A stretch of 64,000 bases of DNA, taken from assembly GCF_900088415.1 (NCBI RefSeq), contig NZ_FLLQ01000004.1:434001-498000 (forward strand). Reading direction: 5' to 3'. The position numbers and the translations under genes were made by a program. Below are positions 46,607 through 54,992 of the stretch, piece by piece. The first letter of the stretch is position 1, and the number at the start of each line of letters is the position of its first letter. The DNA is from Vibrio mediterranei. Its GTDB lineage: Bacteria > Pseudomonadota > Gammaproteobacteria > Enterobacterales > Vibrionaceae. The notes beneath the pieces are model-generated. The model was not told the origin of the DNA and made no database searches. It saw only the letters and a list, made by a program, of their open reading frames with translations.

Positions 46607-46636
46607 AAAAAAAACCGAGTTACGTTAATAACTCGG
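46607..46636 (-). terminator. Intrinsic terminator of the glycine-zipper lipoprotein gene
   Basis: CCGAGTTA (46615-46622) and TAACTCGG (46629-46636) pair across a six-base loop. On the minus strand eight T follow. It also lies just after flhA on the plus strand. Confidence 0.85.
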
Positions 46637-46671
46637 CATCAATTAACTCATTTTTTGGGGGGCGGAGACGT

Positions 46672-47187
46672 TTATTGAGGAATAACAACTTGCCCTGAAA
46701 CAATCGGAAAAGTATCCGTCTTTGGCTTACTATCCATTCGGATAGTCGTTGGAGCACCTGAGACTTCATAAGTGACATCGTAGCCGACCACTTTGGTAGA
46801 CGTAGTGTATTTTGTTGTGCAGCGTCTTTCTGTTGTACTTATGGTGTCATTCTTCTGAGCATTTTCTTGGATTTTTCTTCCTGTCATAGCACCCGCTACG
46901 GTACCGACTGCTGTTGCGACGGTTTTTCCTGAACCTCCACCAACTTGATTACCTAATGCAGCACCTGCGGCCGCCCCACCTAGCGTCCCTAAGAGTTTAT
47001 TCTCGTCTTTAACTTCAGCCTGTCTCGTCACCACTACATCATTACACTCTTGATGCGGCGTTTTTACTGCCTTGGTCACCGCTTCTACGAAAGTTATTTT
47101 GGCTTCTGTTGGAGCTTCTTGCTCTTTTTGGCAACCAGACACTACCAACATCGCGATTACGGCCAGCGCCACTGCTTTCTTGTTCAT
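46672..47187 (-). CDS. Glycine-zipper outer-membrane lipoprotein
   Basis: A 171-residue lipoprotein with a signal peptide and the lipobox VVSGC (Cys19). A glycine-zipper 2TM domain follows near residues 66-105 (LLGTLGGAAAGAALGNQVGGG and TAVGTVAGAMTGRKI), as in SlyB and Rickettsia 17-kDa antigen-type proteins. Two further cysteines lie in the mature chain at about residues 48 and 122. Function is unknown, perhaps envelope stress or integrity. It is placed between flhA and the dsbA cassette, facing flhA, so the two genes converge. Confidence 0.88.
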   Translation of the reverse strand: MNKKAVALAVIAMLVVSGCQKEQEAPTEAKITFVEAVTKAVKTPHQECNDVVVTRQAEVKDENKLLGTLGGAAAGAALGNQVGGGSGKTVATAVGTVAGAMTGRKIQENAQKNDTISTTERRCTTKYTTSTKVVGYDVTYEVSGAPTTIRMDSKPKTDTFPIVSGQVVIPQ

Positions 47188-47379
47188 GGAATTCTCCTAA
47201 TTATTGTTGCTGTGGCTGCATGATAAGGAGAAAAGAACCATGTATTTCAGCGGTGAATGAATTCTATGTCATTGTCTGGTAAAGAGTCAGAGCACTATTA
47301 GCGCAGCGTCAAACTGTGATGGTAAACCTGTATTTTTAATGTTCCTAGGGTATGATGCTCGCGTCCTAATCGTTGTTTG

Positions 47380-47733
47380 ATGACCATGTTTTCTCGCTGC
47401 TTTACCGTTACACTAGCTCTGTTCCTATCAGTCGTTATGCTGATGGTGAGTTTTGTCGCGATCGGTAACGAGTCAAACGAAGCCTTTTCACATTCTCTCT
47501 CAACGCTCGATAGCCACACCAACTCAGTTGTCTCTAACAACACACTATCAAACAAAGTGGAAATGGCTAGTCCACATCAATGCTGTGCCTCATTTTGTTT
47601 GCTTAAAGTTCCTTGTGGACAATCATTGGTCGTACTTAACTCGGGCACCACGTCGCTCGCCTTAATGTCAATTGATGACATAGGCAAAGCAGTTGGCAGA
47701 GTTCAAATCCTTTTCCGCCCTCCTATCGCATAA
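47380..47733 (+). CDS. Small secreted Cys-rich protein upstream of dsbA (117 aa)
   Basis: I do not recognise a family. The start is an ATG at 47380 (a second ATG at 47386 is also possible). A signal-peptide-like hydrophobic stretch (about residues 9-27) is followed by a polar region rich in Ser and Asn. A cysteine cluster HQCCASFCLLKVPC lies near residues 66-79. The C-terminal half is short and unremarkable. Four clustered cysteines and the adjoining dsbA suggest an exported disulfide- or metal-binding protein, which is inference. The TAA stop forms part of an inverted repeat that covers the dsbA ribosome-binding site. Confidence 0.6.
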   Translation: MTMFSRCFTVTLALFLSVVMLMVSFVAIGNESNEAFSHSLSTLDSHTNSVVSNNTLSNKVEMASPHQCCASFCLLKVPCGQSLVVLNSGTTSLALMSIDDIGKAVGRVQILFRPPIA

Positions 47734-47789
47734 CTCCGTTTCCCCAGCATTTAACGCGAGATTTCGCACCCTATTTTTTTCGGAGTTAT
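47730..47789 (+). promoter_or_regulatory. Long-range inverted repeat covering the dsbA ribosome-binding site
   Basis: ATAACTCCG (47730-47738) includes the TAA stop of the upstream gene. CGGAGTTAT (47781-47789) contains the GGAG ribosome-binding site of dsbA, eight bases before its ATG. The nine-base arms are perfect and enclose 42 bases. Ribosomes ending the upstream gene would open the stem, which would couple the two genes. Confidence 0.6.
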
Positions 47790-47793
47790 CCCT

Positions 47794-48393
47794 ATGAAGG
47801 CATTGTTTACCCTTTTTTCTGCGCTACTACTCAGCGTATCGGTTCATGCGGCTAAATTTGAGCAAGGTACTCACTACAAAGTACTGGATGTTAAAAAGTC
47901 AGCCACACCCAAAGTAACCGAGTTCTTTTCATTTTATTGTCCACACTGCTACAAATTCGAATCTGTAGTAGAAAACCTCAAGCCTGCGCTAGCTGATGGC
48001 GTTAAATTTGAGAAAGTGCACGTTGCGTTTATGGGCAATGATATGGCAGTACCAATGGCAAAGTCGTACGCCACCATGGTTGCCTTAAAGGTAGAAGATA
48101 AGATGGTTCCTGCGATGTTTAATCAGATCCACGAAATAGGCAAAAGACCAGTTGACGAGCAAGAGCTCAAACAGATCTTTGTCAGTAATGGTATTGATGG
48201 CAAAGCCTTTGACTCGGCGTACAACAGTTTTGTCGTCAACTCAATGCAGAAGAAATTTGATAAGCAGTTTGATGCGAGCACATTAACTGGCGTACCCGGC
48301 GTATTGGTTAACAACAAATACATCGTTCAGCCGACGGGTATTAAAAGTTATGAGGAGTACAACGAATTAGTGAATTACCTGCTCACACTGTAG
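47794..48393 (+). CDS. Periplasmic thiol:disulfide oxidoreductase, DsbA paralogue
   Basis: A 199-residue DsbA-type protein that introduces disulfide bonds in exported proteins. The signal peptide is cleaved after SVHA (near residue 19). The active site is CPHC (Cys49 to Cys52) in FFSFYCPHCYKFE. The cis-proline loop is GVPGVLVNN near residue 166. The whole chain resembles V. cholerae DsbA (TcpG), but I expect the main dsbA elsewhere because this copy sits in a flagellar island. Position before flgA suggests flagellar substrates, FlgA and MotY being the best candidates. It ends at a terminator shared with flgA. Confidence 0.9.
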   Translation: MKALFTLFSALLLSVSVHAAKFEQGTHYKVLDVKKSATPKVTEFFSFYCPHCYKFESVVENLKPALADGVKFEKVHVAFMGNDMAVPMAKSYATMVALKVEDKMVPAMFNQIHEIGKRPVDEQELKQIFVSNGIDGKAFDSAYNSFVVNSMQKKFDKQFDASTLTGVPGVLVNNKYIVQPTGIKSYEEYNELVNYLLTL

Positions 48394-48428
48394 TGGCTTT
48401 AGTTCTACTCAGAAAAGCATAACAAAAA

Positions 48429-48459
48429 CCTAGAGCATCATCTTTGCTCTAGGTTTTTT
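48429..48459 (+). terminator. Bidirectional intrinsic terminator between dsbA and flgA
   Basis: CCTAGAGCA (48429-48437) and TGCTCTAGG (48445-48453) pair perfectly across a seven-base loop, followed by six T. An A-rich stretch on the left gives a T-run on the minus strand too, so it serves both convergent genes. Confidence 0.93.
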
Positions 48460-48461
48460 CG

Positions 48462-49169
48462 TTAGTACACTCTCACTCGGTTTTTCTTGATCACCACACC
48501 TCGCAATAGTTTCCCTGACTGCTGGTTTTGAACCGATACCGTGTCGCCTACTAAACCACTTTCAAGTGCCGTCCCCAACGTCTCTAACCGTATCGTCTGT
48601 GACTGGTAAACCACATCAACGGCCTGACCTTTCTCCACATCGTAATCAAGATACAAACGTGATGTGGTCAACAGTTCCCCCTTATTCACCGAGCGCTTCA
48701 GCTTACTTCCCACGACTTCACTGGGTTTAAAAAATACCTTTTTATCGGTGTAAAGCGTAATCGGCTTTATTGCGATGTCGGAGGGAGATAAGCGCTGGCC
48801 TTTTCGCAAAGCTTTATCGGCTGTCACAGCCCAAATAGTGAGGCTGGCTGACGAAGTTGCAGATAAGCTCCACCTCTGAGCTTCACATCGTAATGTCCAC
48901 TTCTGCTTTCCCAGTTTAATCTCACTACGATGATGAATTGCTACTGGTTTTGAGCATGGTTGGAGTTGATGAATAGCTTTTGAAAAACGAATGCTGACAT
49001 CGAGTTGATACTGTTGCGGGTAGCGGTAGCGAACTGTCTGCTCTATCAGCGAATGAATACGAGTGGAAAGGTGTTGCTCGAACTCAGAACTCGAAGCAAC
49101 AGCAGCTTGCATATTAGTGATGCAGCCGTACGCGATAAGCAATATGAGTAATAATCCGGTCTTAGACAT
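48462..49169 (-). CDS. flgA: Flagellar P-ring assembly chaperone FlgA
   Basis: A 235-residue periplasmic chaperone for assembly of the FlgI P ring. An N-terminal signal is seen up to about residue 25. The SAF domain shows ADKALRKGQRLSPSDIAIKPITLY near residue 116 and RSVNKGELLTTSRL near residue 160. The C-terminal GDTVSVQNQQSGKLLRGVVI block is typical of FlgA. It has two cysteines in the predicted exported chain (about residues 72 and 95), which fits a disulfide bond. It ends the flgM-flgN-flgA trio and overlaps flgN by eight bases. Confidence 0.9.
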   Translation of the reverse strand: MSKTGLLLILLIAYGCITNMQAAVASSSEFEQHLSTRIHSLIEQTVRYRYPQQYQLDVSIRFSKAIHQLQPCSKPVAIHHRSEIKLGKQKWTLRCEAQRWSLSATSSASLTIWAVTADKALRKGQRLSPSDIAIKPITLYTDKKVFFKPSEVVGSKLKRSVNKGELLTTSRLYLDYDVEKGQAVDVVYQSQTIRLETLGTALESGLVGDTVSVQNQQSGKLLRGVVIKKNRVRVY

Positions 49170-49581
49170 TAATCCTTAACTTATGTTTTCCAAGCGCTTC
49201 CTCCATCGCTTGGTGCTGCATCAGCATGATATTACCTTGGCGCTCCAGCTTGGTCTTACATTGTCCAATTGATTGTTCAATCTGCTTATCCAAAGCTTGA
49301 ACTCGTTGCAGCACCCCACCTTGTAGTTTTGCCTGTATCACTTTGGTGTATTGCCTGTCCTGACAACCTAGCCGCTTTGCCATTGCGTAGCGCTTTAGGT
49401 CGGCTTCAGCCAATCGATGAGTTAGTGAAGTGATGGTTTGGTTAAGCGACTCTAATTTTTGATATTCTCGATTGAGTATCGCCGCGCGAATATCGTCTAG
49501 CCCAGAAGATAGCTGGCGAGAAAACTCCAAAATATGCTGACCATAGGTAATGTAGCCTATCAGCGTGCTTTTATTGCCCAT
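49162..49581 (-). CDS. flgN: Flagellar chaperone FlgN-like protein
   Basis: A 139-residue, mostly helical protein encoded after flgM. Its length, predicted long helices and position match FlgN, the export chaperone for hook-filament junction proteins FlgK and FlgL. Sequence similarity of FlgN proteins is low, so part of the call is from context. It overlaps flgM by 11 bases and flgA by eight, so the three are translated as a unit. Confidence 0.8.
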   Translation of the reverse strand: MGNKSTLIGYITYGQHILEFSRQLSSGLDDIRAAILNREYQKLESLNQTITSLTHRLAEADLKRYAMAKRLGCQDRQYTKVIQAKLQGGVLQRVQALDKQIEQSIGQCKTKLERQGNIMLMQHQAMEEALGKHKLRINV

Positions 49582-49858
49582 GGTCTAGTCTCGCTATAAC
49601 TTTCGCTAGCTCATCCATATCAAACACTAATTCCCCCGATGCTATTTGCGCTTTGATTTGTTCAACCTTGGCGCTATCAATATCTTCAACTCCATCAAAA
49701 AAACTTTTCGCATTTTCCAACAAGTCCACTTCATGTTGTGACAGGTTTATCTGCTTCACCTTGACCTTTTGGTCTGGCTCAACCTTTTTGTTTTGAACCA
49801 CATCAACTTGGGAATGCGGAACAATATGCTTCACATTGTCGATCTTGATTTGACTCAT
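49571..49858 (-). CDS. flgM: Anti-sigma-28 factor FlgM
   Basis: A 95-residue FlgM-type protein with an unstructured N-terminal half (rich in Lys, Val, Gln) and a C-terminal helical sigma-binding region with DSAKVEQIKAQIASGELVF. FlgM holds its sigma factor inactive until it is exported through the finished hook. The likely partner is LafS, encoded 10 kb away in the same island. A possible sigma-28-like promoter overlaps the end of the preceding gene. Confidence 0.88.
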   Translation of the reverse strand: MSQIKIDNVKHIVPHSQVDVVQNKKVEPDQKVKVKQINLSQHEVDLLENAKSFFDGVEDIDSAKVEQIKAQIASGELVFDMDELAKVIARLDHGQ

Positions 49859-49893
49859 ATCCCGTTACTCACTTTGCTCGCTACTAATTAACT

Positions 49894-49920
49894 ATAACGG
49901 CAAAATTTCACGTCTGTTTC
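49894..49920 (-). promoter_or_regulatory. Possible sigma-28-like promoter before flgM
   Basis: On the minus strand GCCGTTAT (49894-49901) agrees with the -10 GCCGATAA at six of eight bases. A weaker GAAACAGA lies 11 bases upstream. It would let LafS raise the amount of its own inhibitor FlgM. Confidence 0.35.
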
Positions 49921-50926
49921 ACCTTTTTCTTAGTAACTTGATAACGTTGTCTCGGCTAGGGCCGCTAAAACCACGATGAATGGACTTCAACGATAGCTCT
50001 GGGTTATTTGCTAAATGCTGTTTAAAGCTGCCAAACTGCTCTAATTCAGGGTGGGTACAAAAAGCAATGAGTTGATTTGCTCGTACTTTTTTTGTTTTTA
50101 GTACTTTCGAAAGCGCTAAATACAACTTATTGACGCGCTCAAGCAGTGCTTCGATATGTTGTATCGCACCCGATTCATTCACTAGTAAACGACCAATAGT
50201 GTCTAGTACTGGATAACTGGCTTGAGCTTGAACAGCTATCGGAGCTCCCTCAGCGTAACGCCCACCCTGTCCGGAAACGAAAACTTGGCCGTCCCACGCA
50301 CGCCAATGCTCATCTCGCATTCCAATCACAAACTCTTGTTGTTGATTAAGTCGTAACTGCAAATGGGCATACGCAAACATCATCTTAAACTGCTCTAACA
50401 AGACTTCACGGTCTTCTGTGCGCTCAAAGGCTAACGCCACCAGCCGATTATTGATGTAGAGCGACACCACCTCATCTCGCAAACGCTCTCGTTGGAAATC
50501 GAGCCCTGGTATCGTAAATTCAATGAGAGGATTATCGGTTTGAATAGGAGCAAAGCTAGAATCCACGACATAGTGACCAAACAAGCGCTTTTGACTCCAA
50601 AACAGTAACTTCTTCTTGATGGTATCGATTTGGTTGGCTTGATCTGGACTGTAATGTGCCAACTCAGCAATCTGTCTAAGTTTGATAAGTTCACTAGCGA
50701 CTGTTCTTAGAACTTCTCCGGCCATCATTAAGCGGCTATACATCTTGTGCGAATCGGACACCTCTGCGATAAGCTTGGGGCGTTCTTGCAGGTTCATCTG
50801 CATCATTTGCTGGTGTAACAAGACTGATGAGGGTTGGTGTGTCGAAAGCTTTTCAGGACGTTTTATCTTGCCCGCACTCGCTGGATTGACCTGGTTTTTC
50901 CTCTGTGTAATCCCGGTTAACTTCAT
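49919..50926 (-). CDS. Flagellar-cluster protein of unknown function after fliG (protein X, 335 aa)
   Basis: I do not recognise this protein. It has no signal peptide and no membrane segment, so it should be cytoplasmic or exported by the flagellar machine. Residues 1-30 are basic and polar. Residues about 30-115 look helical, with the pattern TVASELIKLRQIAELAHYS and IDTIKKKLLFWSQKRLFG, faintly like the D1 helices of hook-associated proteins. The middle (FTIPGLDFQRERLRDEVVSLYINN) is mixed. The C-terminal 75 residues form a compact basic domain (LYLALSKVLKTKKVRANQLI and FSGPSRDNVIKLLRKR). It begins 13 bases after fliG, where fliH would be expected. LafW-type (hook-associated) is a weak alternative. 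Confidence 0.75.
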   Translation of the reverse strand: MKLTGITQRKNQVNPASAGKIKRPEKLSTHQPSSVLLHQQMMQMNLQERPKLIAEVSDSHKMYSRLMMAGEVLRTVASELIKLRQIAELAHYSPDQANQIDTIKKKLLFWSQKRLFGHYVVDSSFAPIQTDNPLIEFTIPGLDFQRERLRDEVVSLYINNRLVALAFERTEDREVLLEQFKMMFAYAHLQLRLNQQQEFVIGMRDEHWRAWDGQVFVSGQGGRYAEGAPIAVQAQASYPVLDTIGRLLVNESGAIQHIEALLERVNKLYLALSKVLKTKKVRANQLIAFCTHPELEQFGSFKQHLANNPELSLKSIHRGFSGPSRDNVIKLLRKR

Positions 50927-50939
50927 CCTACCTCTCCCA

Positions 50940-51944
50940 CTAGGTCAATCGTGGCTCGTTGGCAAAGTTGAGCTTGATTATCTCTTCAGACTGCATCTGC
51001 TTAACAATGTCGATCACTTCTTTTCGAGCCTGTTCTACCTGACTTACGGGCACAGCACCGATACGTACCAAATTTTCTTTTAGCTCGGTAGAAACCCGCT
51101 GTGGCATAGAGTTGATGATGTACAGGCGGCAATCTTTATTTGTCCCTTTAAGGGCGTAGGCCCATAGCTCAAGACTGACTCTTTCATTAATGAGGTTGAT
51201 AGTTTCAAGGTCTTGATTAAACAGAGTGAAGAAGTCAAACATCGCCTCTTCTACCAGTTCAGCAGCTTCTTCATCGTGGTCGTGAAGGAATTGGAATAAG
51301 TTGCTCTTATCGCCGGAATAGCGATTAATAAGATTTGCCACCACCTTAGAGCCTTGTAAGCTTGCTGAACCACCGCTGTGATAGTTGATTTTGCAACGAT
51401 CGATAAGGTCCTTTAGCGTCTCCATTAACCCAGAGGTCAAAACCTGTGTTTTGGATATTTGCAGAATCAACTCGTGGCACTCTTGTTCATCATATTCGTC
51501 CATGACTCTAGCGCTGTACTCAAGTGGCAAATGAGCAATCAGTAACGCCTGCAAATTAATGTGTTCTTTCTTGAGGTCGTTGACCAACAAATCAGGCGGA
51601 ATCCAAGCTAATTTTTCTGCGTGCGAACGAATCTCATCACCATAGATTTCGGATACCAAATCCCGCGCCAAGTTACCGTTGAGCGTCTTCTCTAATACAT
51701 TGGTTATATATTGTCGTGTCCCACCCAGAATGCCGGAGTGCTTTCTAAAATCATCAAAAAAGCCGGACAACGAAACCAGTGCATCTTTAGCCTTAATGTC
51801 TTTCATTTTACTCATCGCATGAGTAATCTGTTTGATCTCTTCATGGGTGAATCCTTTGAGAACTTCAGATCCAATGTCTTCACCCATGCTCAATACCAAC
51901 ATGGCGACACCATCCACAGACTGATAAGTTTGCTTGTCATCCAT
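50940..51944 (-). CDS. fliG: Flagellar motor switch protein FliG (lateral type)
   Basis: A 334-residue rotor protein that binds the FliF ring and converts stator action into rotation. The N-terminal part has VAMLVLSMGEDIGSEVLKGFTHEEI. The middle has the FliM-binding region with LAWIPPDLLVNDLKKEHIN instead of the usual EHPQ motif. The C-terminal torque helix shows FNQDLETINLINERVSLELWAYALKGTNKD, in which charged residues that face the stator are present. It lies 25 bases after fliF. Divergence from polar FliG is clear. Confidence 0.93.
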   Translation of the reverse strand: MDDKQTYQSVDGVAMLVLSMGEDIGSEVLKGFTHEEIKQITHAMSKMKDIKAKDALVSLSGFFDDFRKHSGILGGTRQYITNVLEKTLNGNLARDLVSEIYGDEIRSHAEKLAWIPPDLLVNDLKKEHINLQALLIAHLPLEYSARVMDEYDEQECHELILQISKTQVLTSGLMETLKDLIDRCKINYHSGGSASLQGSKVVANLINRYSGDKSNLFQFLHDHDEEAAELVEEAMFDFFTLFNQDLETINLINERVSLELWAYALKGTNKDCRLYIINSMPQRVSTELKENLVRIGAVPVSQVEQARKEVIDIVKQMQSEEIIKLNFANEPRLT

Positions 51945-51969
51945 ACACGTCCCCTCTGATAATCCTTTG

Positions 51970-53643
51970 CTATGCCTGAATCCACGTTCGCAAAATCTCG
52001 GCTACTCGATTTGGGTCTTCTTTAGCGATAAGTTTCAGGTGCTTAATCTGCACCTCTAGCGGGCTATCGGCCGATGGCAAATTGTCATCCAACGCTTTGA
52101 TACCCGTAGCATCAATGCCTAGTGATTCCAGTTTCGACTGTAAGGCCGCTTCTGCAGCGCGCTCTTCTTTGGTAATCACATCATCGTATTCCATGCTCTC
52201 GGCTTCTTGCTCCTCCTGCTCAGCGGACTTGGTTAAATATTGAGCCAGCGGGCGCAAGACCACCATGATCATTAAACCACTCAACATCACGCCCAATAGA
52301 TACTTGAGTGGCTGCATTATATTGGTGTTTTCAAACCACGCTACGGGGGCTTGATCTGGAATACTGGCAACCACAAACGGGAAATGTGTGATGTGTATGG
52401 TGTCACCGCGCGTTTCGCTAAACCCTATTGCAGAGCGAACCACATTTTCGACATTAGTAAGCTCTTCCGGTGTCCAGGTTTGATTGGCGTTAGCCAAGTC
52501 ATTGACGACAATAGAAACAGACAGGTTTTGTAACACGCCCTGTTGATGTTGGATATGACGTACTTTGCCACTCACCGCATAATCTCGTGACGTTTCGCTG
52601 CGATTCACCTTAGCGTTTGGCTCCGGCTGAGGCTCGCCGTCGGTCACTGGGGGCGTGTTACTCAAGGCCCCCGGAATACCCAGAGCCATTGAGGATTCAT
52701 TAATATCGTTAAGCAAAGTTTCCTTTCGCACGACTGGATCAGCATAAATCTCTTCTGTCTCTTCTATGCGTGAGAAATCAATATCACTAGCGATTTGAAC
52801 TCGGAAATTACTGGCACCTAGAATTGGGGTCAGCATATCTGTGGCTTGCGCAACTAAGGTTCTTTCTAGGTTACGTTTATAGTCAGATTGCTTGCCTGTA
52901 GTGACTGTGATGTCACCAACGGTAGCATCGTTAGATAATAAGCGGCCATGCTGGTCAACGACTCTCACATGTTCCGATTTAAGACCAATGACAGCCCCAG
53001 ATACCAAATTGATCACTGATTCAACTTGAGTCGGTTTGAGATCCATTCCATTGATAATGTGGACGATAACAGACGCTCTTGGTTGCTCTCCGTCTTCACG
53101 CATAAACAAGCTTTCTTTCGGAATAGCAAGATGCACCCGAGCTAAGCTGACCGCACTCATAGTGGTTATACTGCGTGCTAACTCCCCTTCTAACGCATGA
53201 CGGTAACGGGCATTCTCCATAAACTGGCTTTCACCAAGGCTTTTTGAACTATCGAGCGAATCAAAGCCACTTGGCAGTTGTTCTTTTAACCCTTTTGACG
53301 CCAGAATCATGCGAATTTTGGCCACATCACCTTCTGGAACCAATATTTGACCATCATCTTGGCTGAGCTGGTAACGTATTGATTCTTCGTCAAGAAGCTG
53401 CAGAACTTGACTAGAATCGAAGTTGGCTGACTTGCTATACAGTGGTCGAAACCGCTCTGCTGATGTCCACAGCATAATGACAATGATCGCCGCCGTTATG
53501 GTGGCGAATATGGTGATAATAATGACATTGCGTTGCGAGCTTTGCCAAAATGTATTAAGCCAGCCAGAAGCTTTGTTGAGCTTCTCTTTCGCCGCCCCCA
53601 TATTGTTGGCTAACGCTGGTTTTGTTTCTAATTCTGCAGCCAT
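51970..53643 (-). CDS. fliF: Flagellar MS-ring protein FliF (lateral type)
   Basis: A 557-residue membrane ring protein. Two membrane segments are at about residues 38-60 and 440-462. The N-terminal RBM modules contain ILVPEGDVAKIRMILASKGLKEQLPSGF and the block RYRHALEGELARSITTMSAVSLARVHLAIPKESLF (residues about 144-178, by position). The C-terminal tail AEILRTWI would bind FliG. It lies 14 bases after fliE and heads fliF-fliG-X. Confidence 0.96.
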   Translation of the reverse strand: MAAELETKPALANNMGAAKEKLNKASGWLNTFWQSSQRNVIIITIFATITAAIIVIMLWTSAERFRPLYSKSANFDSSQVLQLLDEESIRYQLSQDDGQILVPEGDVAKIRMILASKGLKEQLPSGFDSLDSSKSLGESQFMENARYRHALEGELARSITTMSAVSLARVHLAIPKESLFMREDGEQPRASVIVHIINGMDLKPTQVESVINLVSGAVIGLKSEHVRVVDQHGRLLSNDATVGDITVTTGKQSDYKRNLERTLVAQATDMLTPILGASNFRVQIASDIDFSRIEETEEIYADPVVRKETLLNDINESSMALGIPGALSNTPPVTDGEPQPEPNAKVNRSETSRDYAVSGKVRHIQHQQGVLQNLSVSIVVNDLANANQTWTPEELTNVENVVRSAIGFSETRGDTIHITHFPFVVASIPDQAPVAWFENTNIMQPLKYLLGVMLSGLMIMVVLRPLAQYLTKSAEQEEQEAESMEYDDVITKEERAAEAALQSKLESLGIDATGIKALDDNLPSADSPLEVQIKHLKLIAKEDPNRVAEILRTWIQA

Positions 53644-53657
53644 CGCCGTTCCCTAGC

Positions 53658-54041
53658 CTAAATGGGCATTTTTATGATGTCTTGGAAGTTCGACACCATT
53701 TTGTTTCGCACTTGCATCAATGCGTTAAAGGACAATTGCGCTTTTTGCGACGCGACAGTTGCGCCTAAAAGGTCATCACTTTTACCTAATTCTACGGCAG
53801 TTATCTTGTCAGACGCGTGAGCTTGGTATTTGTCCACCGTATCCAGGATCCCTTTAAATGCGTGGCTGAACTGCAATGCACTCTCTGAAGCTGGGTTGAC
53901 TTGAGTATTGTCATGAATAATGCCCTTTACCGCTGCCGATACCACCGTTTGATTGGAAAATGGATTGGTCGCGATTTGTTGCTGATTGTGCATTTTGCCA
54001 ATTAGCTCTTGTTGTAATTGCATTGCGCTGATTTTTTCCAT
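53658..54041 (-). CDS. fliE: Flagellar hook-basal body protein FliE
   Basis: A 127-residue rod component joining the MS ring and the rod. The C-terminal block VASQKAQLSFNALMQVRNKMVSNFQDIIKMPI is the FliE signature (from about residue 94). The chain is slightly longer than the usual 100-115 residues because of an N-terminal extension. It lies 21 bases after motY. Confidence 0.93.
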   Translation of the reverse strand: MEKISAMQLQQELIGKMHNQQQIATNPFSNQTVVSAAVKGIIHDNTQVNPASESALQFSHAFKGILDTVDKYQAHASDKITAVELGKSDDLLGATVASQKAQLSFNALMQVRNKMVSNFQDIIKMPI

Positions 54042-54062
54042 TACTCGCTCTCCATCGCAGCA

Positions 54063-54992
54063 TCACTTACGTACCAATCGAATTTCTACGCGACGATTTT
54101 TGTCACGACCTTCTTCAGTGGTGTTGTCATATTTAGGGTAACGGTCCCCATGTCCGCGTATTTCTATCATCTTTTTCGACACCCCATTTTCAACGAACCA
54201 CTGTGCCACATCTGACCCACGCTGCTTAGAAATTTGCAGATTCGCCACGGAATCCCCTGAATTGTCGGTATAACCATCTATCAAAATCTTAACGATTTTA
54301 GAGTCACGCTTTACCAGAGAACTTATGTCATCAATGGTACGTTTTTGCAGTTCCGTTAAGGCCACAGCACCACTTTGAAAATGCAATTCAACGCGACGTG
54401 CATGTTGAAAGTTCACGGGAGGCAAACCAAAGCGGCAATGGTTAAATTCATCCAGTGCGGGTCTGAAATTCGTGGTCGGGAAATAGATATCAAAATCCAT
54501 AGCATTAATGTTGAACCAGGCACCACTAGCCATGTCTTCTAATAGCAGCGTCGCACCATCTGCCGTGACTAAAGCGGAACCTTGTTGTTGGATCTTTTCA
54601 ATGGTGGTTGTGGTATAGGATTTAGAAATACCCCAGACTGGCTCTGTGGTGTTAAACGAAGTGGAAGAAGGGAGTGAGCGTACGCCACGTTTCTCCACTT
54701 TGACTTTTAAAGGGTTGGCAGCCAGTAGAACAAACTGTACCGAAAAACCGGTATGAGGGTCGAAAGATTGCAAGACACATTGGTCAACAGATTGATTAAA
54801 TTGCCATTGCACACTATCAAACGGAACAATATAACGCTGAGCTAGAACCTGAGCAGGCATCATCACTTTAGCTATTATCAAGCTAACCATCATCAAACGA
54901 ATTAAGTACAAGGCCCCAGACATAGACAGTAGTCGAGCCCCGAACCAATTCGGTAGTCTTGTATGACGAGGTTTAACCATATCGCTTCTCAT
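54063..54992 (-). CDS. motY: MotY-like OmpA-domain motor protein (T ring)
   Basis: A 309-residue protein with an N-terminal hydrophobic segment (about residues 24-48, signal or anchor) and a MotY-type N-terminal domain after RYIVPFDSVQWQFNQ. A C-terminal OmpA-like peptidoglycan-binding domain is seen with IDGYTDNSGDSVANLQISKQRGSDVAQ and GHGDRYPKYDNTTEEGRDKNRRVEI. Exactly two cysteines occur in the exported part (about residues 72 and 187), matching the disulfide known in Vibrio MotY. MotY forms the T ring that recruits stators. In V. parahaemolyticus the lateral motY lies beside lafK and fliE; here lafK is absent. Confidence 0.9.
   Translation of the reverse strand: MRSDMVKPRHTRLPNWFGARLLSMSGALYLIRLMMVSLIIAKVMMPAQVLAQRYIVPFDSVQWQFNQSVDQCVLQSFDPHTGFSVQFVLLAANPLKVKVEKRGVRSLPSSTSFNTTEPVWGISKSYTTTTIEKIQQQGSALVTADGATLLLEDMASGAWFNINAMDFDIYFPTTNFRPALDEFNHCRFGLPPVNFQHARRVELHFQSGAVALTELQKRTIDDISSLVKRDSKIVKILIDGYTDNSGDSVANLQISKQRGSDVAQWFVENGVSKKMIEIRGHGDRYPKYDNTTEEGRDKNRRVEIRLVRK

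Noticed and set aside
47240-47260. A six-codon frame with AAGGAG upstream, between the lipoprotein gene and the Cys-rich gene
   Set aside because: Too short to call as a leader peptide without conservation evidence.
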